Below the pieces are notes generated by a model. It saw only the letters and a program-made list of their open reading frames with translations, was not told where the DNA came from and did not search any database. A program made the translations under genes and the position numbers. 64,000 nucleotides of DNA from Datisca glomerata. Lineage: Eukaryota > Streptophyta > Magnoliopsida > Cucurbitales > Datiscaceae. The stretch lies in assembly GCA_003255025.1 (NCBI GenBank), contig QANY01005074.1, positions 710,252 through 774,251 on the forward strand, given 5' to 3'. Below, in pieces: positions 58,518-64,000 of the stretch (position 1 is the first letter of the stretch; every line of letters begins with the position of its first letter).

Positions 58518-59434
58518 TCAATTAATTAATTCTTAATTAATTAATCACACATAATTATCTCATAATTATGTACTTGCCCTATAATAAAAATTCTTTTTCA
58601 AGTAAGTCCTTTTCTCATGTCCTGAAATATACATACCCTAGACTGCGTAGTACAGAGGTGACTTGGGAATCATGGACCTATAATTCTAAGCTCCAATAAA
58701 CTAGATTATTAATTAAACTCTTTAAATAAATAATCTTATTTATTAATTTCATGATTACTCCATTATAAATATAGAATTGCACTCTTAGATATTATAGATT
58801 GTATTTATAGAGTATTCTCATGTAGTTCACTAATATAATCATTTCACGTAGTTATATCCTCCAATTATTGGTTCGCAAACTAGAATTGATAAAAATTATC
58901 ATTTTACCATTCTAATTATCTTTTGATCCTTAAGTACCATTAATTCACTAGAAGATGACTAATTTATAATCTTATTATAAATATGAGCTCAATAACCATT
59001 AAATTCTAGAATTAACACTTAAGTGAACAAATATACGATCCATTAGAAAAGCTTAGATTTCAAATCTTGTAAGATCATGTTTCTAGCCATCTATATCACT
59101 GAATCTCCAAAATAAAAGTCACTAGCATATTTTACAAACAAATCTTAATGAGTGAATCAAAAGATCCAGTAGACATGTATAAGAGTTCATGACTACTCAC
59201 GATTCAGACTGATCTACATATGATCATTGAATTGATGTGTATTAAATATTTATTATAAACAACACGTCGATAAATATATTAATTCACATCCGTAATCTCA
59301 TTATATAAAGTACATTCACTAAGATATATATCCACATCAATGATCTGGATCTAGATCACACGCATTCATAATGCTTAGTGAATCTTACTAGCAACCATTC
59401 ATTAAAAATTTCATACTTTAATATGTCGCTGACA

Positions 59435-60289
59435 ATTTTATTCATTATCTATGATCTTAATCAATTATTTTAAAGCTAATTTTAGTTTGATAATTTTGAA
59501 TGCATTTTAGCAAACTATTTAAAACGTTATCGGAAAAACTACAACTTTGTACTCCTTTTTTTAATATAAAGTAAATTATCTTTATAACATATAAAATAAT
59601 TACAAAAAGATTTTCTAAAACCTTAGTTATGCTTTATTTTATATGTTAGTAGAATTAGTATGTTATATTTTTCTCTGAAGTTGATAATTTGATTCTCAAG
59701 ACGTCAATTTTTCTTTTAAATTGGGAGAGCACATTTACGCTATATTCTCTAAATTTTTTTTCTTGAAACATGCATGATATTCTACACTAGGTTAATAAAT
59801 AGTATATCAACAAATGAAAATTCTAACAATATAAATTCAATTTATTTTACTCCCATAAATTTAAAACAATTTGATGCTAAATGTATTTACTTTTAATTCA
59901 CATAAACAAAACATTACTATAAGTAATAGTTTTAGCTAAAAAGACATAGATTTAGTTTCACATGCATCGAATGTATGTATTGACCAGTCTGACCAAATGG
60001 AGAATTTTTTATACATACTAGATGAATACCCGTGCATAGCAAAATATTATGCTACATAATTTAAAAAATAAAATTGCATAACAAGTTTGCAATCTTGACC
60101 CTATAACATATGTCAATACATAATATTGTAATAATTGGACGTCATTTGTTTCTACTTTGATGACAATTGAAAGTTCATACACTAACCTTAATTCCTAGGA
60201 AAAACAAAAAAAGGTTAAAAAAATAGTTTCTTTTTGAGAATATGCACTGGAAGTTGCTGCATACAATCTTGATCTAGTACATTCTAAAG
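59435..60289. other. AT-rich spacer
   Basis: No gene. TACTAGATGAATACCCGTGCA at about 60018-60038 is a short motif often seen at the ends of plant transposons (ATACCCGTGC), but no partner end was found. Confidence 0.45.
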
Positions 60290-62144
60290 TAATACCTTCA
60301 ACACTAATAGAGTTATGGAATGGACGTAATCCTAGTTTACACCATCACCATATTAAGAGATGTCCAACACATGTGCTAAGAGAGAGTGCTGCTAAGTTGG
60401 AACCTAGATCAAAGGTATGTGTTTTCTTATGGTATACAATAGGACAATAGATTATTGTTTTGTAGTATTGAGCAGAAAGAATTTGTTCGTAGAGTTTTTG
60501 TCTTTTCAGAGGATGACTATATATCAAACTTTAGGTCTAGGAGCAACATTATTTTAAAAGAGTTAGTTGATTGTGACATTGGCGTGCAAGATCATTCAAA
60601 AGGAAATATGGCGGTTACCATGAGAGAAATTAATAGAGAGAATGAACATGAAGTGCTTCCTAGTACTTCACACATTATGGTGGGAGGAAATCACATCCAC
60701 CTTAGAGTAAATGGTCTTAGGAAAGACTATCCATCTATCTTAGAGGAACATGACTCACTCTCCTAGAATGACAATGAGGCTATGAAAGATGTTGACGCAT
60801 ATCAATGGCAAAAAGCGATAAAATCTTAGATGGATTCAATATACTCCAAGGGATGGGAGCTTGTACAAGTACATGAGGGGGTAAAACTCGTTGGGTGCTA
60901 GTGGGTTTAGAAGCAGAAGCGAGGCATAAAGAAGAAGGTAGAAATCTTTAAAGTTAGGCTTGTTGTGAAAAGATATACACATAAAGAAGGAATAAATTGT
61001 AAGAAGACTTTTTAGTAGGTAGCTATGCTTTAGTCTATAAAGATATTATTTTCTATTGTAGATCATCTCGTTACAAGATGGATGTCAAGACTACATTTCT
61101 TAATGACAATCTTGAAGAGAATATCTTTATGTCTCGGCCTCAGGATTATATAGCTCGGCCAAGAGAATATGATTAGTATGTTGAATATGTCTATTTATGG
61201 ACTTAAACAATCATCAAGGTTATGGAATGACAAATATGGTTAAGCAATCAAGTATTTTTTTAATCAAAATCATGATGAACCATGTGTGTACAAGAAAAAA
61301 GAAGGAAACATATTAGTTTTTATAGGTCTATACGTATACGACATTCTCTTTATTGAGAATGATGTGGGATTAATGTCGAACGTAAAATTGTGGTTATCAA
61401 ATATATATGATATGAAGGACTTGGCAGAGGCAGCATATATTCTTGGTATCAAGGTTATTCATGATTGAGGATCTAGAAGAATATACTTATCACGATCTGC
61501 GTATATGGATAAGATTCTTAAGAGATTCATAATGCATGACTCTAAGAAAGGTCAGCTAAATACGTTTCATATATGGAATTCATCTATTTAAGGATCTAAG
61601 TCCTAAGACACAAGATGAGATAGATAACATGAAGGTAGTTCCCTATGCTTCTCGGTGGGAAGTTTTATGAACGCAAAGTTTTATCTACATACCAGACCAG
61701 ATATATGTTTTGCAGCAAAAATGGTCAGTCGATACCAATCGAATCTAAGGAGAGAACACTTGATAGTTGTGAAGCATATACTCAAGTATCTTAGGATATA
61801 ATGGTTTATATAAGAGTCTCATACTTGTTGGGTGTATGGATTCTAATTTTGAATCAGACAAAGCCTCTAGAATGTCTACCCCGAGCTATGTGTTTTCTTT
61901 AAGAAGAGAAGCAGTAAGTTGGAGGAGTCCAAAACATAACTATATTGCAGAATCAACAATGGAAGCTGGATATGTAGCTGCAAAGAAAGTTGTATATATG
62001 AAAAAGTTCTTAAGAGAGTTAGATATTTACACGATTGACAGAATCACAATCACAAATGTAAGAATTTGGTTGCTCTCCACCGATGACTATACTATATCAT
62101 GGAATGTTGTAAGTCTGCCACTAGTTATTAACTTCCTTATCTAA
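60290..62144 (+). pseudogene. copia-4: integrase end, reverse transcriptase and RNase H, heavily decayed
   Basis: IELWNGRNPS near 60310 and RVFVFSEDDYISNFRSRSNI near 60495 are the integrase C-terminal part. RT follows in pieces: GWELVQVHEGVKLVGC near 60855, YGLKQSSRLWN near 61196, the box YVYD (normally YVDD) at 61331-61342 and MKDLAEAAYILGIKV. RNase H: RMSTPSYVFSLRREAVSW and AESTMEAGYVAAKK at 61870-62000. Gag, protease and both LTRs were not found, so this is an orphan pol fragment. Confidence 0.88.
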
Positions 62145-64000
62145 TAAGTCATTTCTTGGTTGCTGATCATTTAGATTTTACTATTTAGAATAGGAGGCTT
62201 GCTCATTCATCCAAATGGATCATCCGTGCTTGGGTACAACACTTTAATCATGTCTTGAAACATTACTATGGCAGTTATCTGCACCACCACCTCCAACAAC
62301 CAAGTGAACTTCCTAGGGTACCTCTACCTTCAGTACCAAGATGTGAATTTATATTAGATTTTAGTTCTTTTTTTTATAATTACTTTTGCTTTCTCAATAT
62401 AAAAATCAATATTATTATTTAATATTTTTTTAAAACAGAACACCAAAATACTAAAAAATTAAATAATTCTTTTTATCAAAAAATCAGAATGATTATCAAA
62501 ACAGAATTAGCTACTTACTATGTGTAACTAGCCATTGTAACAACAGCTGTGCTTTCATTATCTATGAATAGGAGGCAACTATTATTTGTAATCAAGGGGA
62601 CAAGAAGACAACCTTGTTCAACTTCCCTTCTTCTTAATAAAATTACTAGCAAAGCTTGAAGTTGTCTTTTCTATTAATGGTCTTCCATATGAATATGGTG
62701 TCCATTATTTATTATTTTTACTCATTATCTTTTTATTATTCTCTAATAATGATTCATGGTTAATTTTAGGGTGGTGAATTACTCCCCTTGTATAGTAAAT
62801 TAAGATTACCAGCTATATGGATTACTTTTGAAATTACTTACACAAATATGATTTATTAATTATCAAACCTATTATCATCCATGAATTACTTGAACCAAGG
62901 TGGCCTACGTGCTTGCATTTATAATTAATCATTGTCATTGAGGCTGACGCCATTGAGTCTATTTGTAATTGACTCTTGCCCACACAACTAATTAATTGAA
63001 TCTAAATGAATATGAACCATGATAGATCGAAAGAACAACGGGAAAAAGATTCAAAATGAAGGATTCACATGTCTAGTTAGTCAGCAGCACATGCGTCATC
63101 ATTAGAGGCACATGAGAAACATGATGGTTATATCCACAGACCACAAACATATTCTTATTCTACATTTATTTGGAAAAAACATAGTCATGTGTTAGGCGAC
63201 ATAACTTATTTTCTTAATAGTTTAAAAAACTTATTTTTTTGTAAGAAAAACTTATTTTTAGGTAAAAAAAAACTTATTTTCATAATTACACAAAAAAAAT
63301 CATGAATAACTTTACGTAATATTCTTATTAATACTTAGTTATAACTATTATCTAACTAAATTTCAGACAAAAGGTGAATGGCGTTTATTTTAAAAACTAC
63401 AAAAATTTAAAAGAAAAAGAGAACATTTTAATATAGATTTCACATGCATTGCTTCATTTATTTGGTTTGACCAAAAGTTACATAATTTAATTTTATCAAA
63501 TAGATTTCATCAGTAAATTGATCAACCTAAAACTCAATATTTCATATAACTCTTAGTCGACTAAAATATAAATCACTTGGTTCACTACGTGATATATCAT
63601 CTATTTATAGATTGATGTTTTATCACATATTAAAAAAATTTAGCGTATAAATTTATGAATTAAAAACACATTAGTTAATCATTAAAAAAATTAATTTATA
63701 ATTTAATCGATCTAGAATTACTTTAAAATTAATATCGGATATAGCCCGGTGGGCGTGGTCGCCCTTGCGATTTCGTCTCGTCCCTCATCTTTACCAATAT
63801 ATTTGAATGGCTTCACAAACTTCAAAGACATGATAGTTAATTAGTTAGACTTGTGTCGTTTGAGGAAAAACATCAAATTAAACAGTCGTCATGAAGTAAT
63901 GTGTTTTTTTTTTCTTTTTTTAAATAAAGTTGTTGGTGAAAGGAATCAGTAAGTGTACCAAGACATCCCAGTTAGGCTGGCACATTCGTAGCACTCTTAT
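62145..64000. other. AT-rich intergenic, no gene seen
   Basis: 62200-62340 has a slightly protein-like composition but no recognisable domain. The rest is AT-rich with short A/T runs. Confidence 0.45.

Larger units (their letters stand above)
57454..59434 (-). mobile_element. Probable solo LTR (copia type), minus orientation
   Basis: The plus strand starts TGTTGAGGCGCGTGCGCGAC; on the minus strand this is a GCGCACGCGCCTCAACA ending, familiar from plant copia LTRs. The other end is TATGTCGCTGACA, so the LTR would start TGTCAGCGACATA. Length about 2 kb, no internal region either side, no second copy here. Five-base flanks do not match clearly, so boundaries or solo status are uncertain. Confidence 0.55.

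Noticed and set aside
57454..59434. Confident solo LTR with target duplication
   Set aside because: Neighbouring five-base flanks do not match under any boundary I tried, so it is kept only as probable.
1..64000. tRNA, rRNA or organelle-derived segments
   Set aside because: I looked for tRNA-like cloverleaf cores and rRNA signatures and saw none; only primer sites complementary to tRNA-Met were found.

Overview
This is nuclear DNA of a flowering plant, most likely a dicot. It is AT-rich, with gene-poor stretches, a spliced gene with GT-AG introns, Ty1/copia and LINE remains, CACTA, hAT-like and MULE-like elements, and an integrated caulimovirid of florendovirus type. The species cannot be named from sequence alone. 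I support one intact protein gene: an eight-exon alpha/beta-hydrolase (lipase family), 51195-54333 (+). Nearly everything else is transposon or virus remains, often nested.

Layout. 1-1752: internally deleted LINE (-). 1981-~15080: a CACTA transposon whose transposase-associated exon (3607-3734) is split by a complete but dead Ty1/copia element (3735-12856; target duplication GGGGC). The CACTA second coding part follows at 12862-14540. 16850-21265: florendovirus-like pararetrovirus (-), joined head-to-head to a small + strand piece of the same RNase H at 21266-21400. 21938-23549: MULE-like element with long inverted repeats. 23738-37662: a region bounded by two diverged direct repeats. It holds a 48-bp satellite (split by a solo LTR of the same copia family, itself carrying a CACTA-like and a hAT-like insertion), a 132-bp satellite, and a small MITE-like element.

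39331-41327: foldback element with arms of roughly 510-570 bp around an array of ~42-bp palindromic units. 41550-41831: fragment of a class-II phospholipase A1 gene. 42355-49950: a copia gag (+) interrupted by another copia element on the - strand (42839-49493). 49955-50185: LINE scrap. 51195-54333: the lipase gene. 56128-57430: tandem direct repeat. 57454-59434: probable copia LTR (-). 60290-62144: decayed copia integrase, RT and RNase H (+). The tail is AT-rich with nothing recognised.

No operon-like or cooperating gene set is present. The nesting gives a relative history: CACTA before copia; satellite before solo LTR before the CACTA-like and hAT-like insertions; copia gag before the minus-strand copia. 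I found no convincing new biological system. The most unusual structures are the palindromic-array foldback element, the satellite-bearing repeat-bounded region, and the inverted virus junction.
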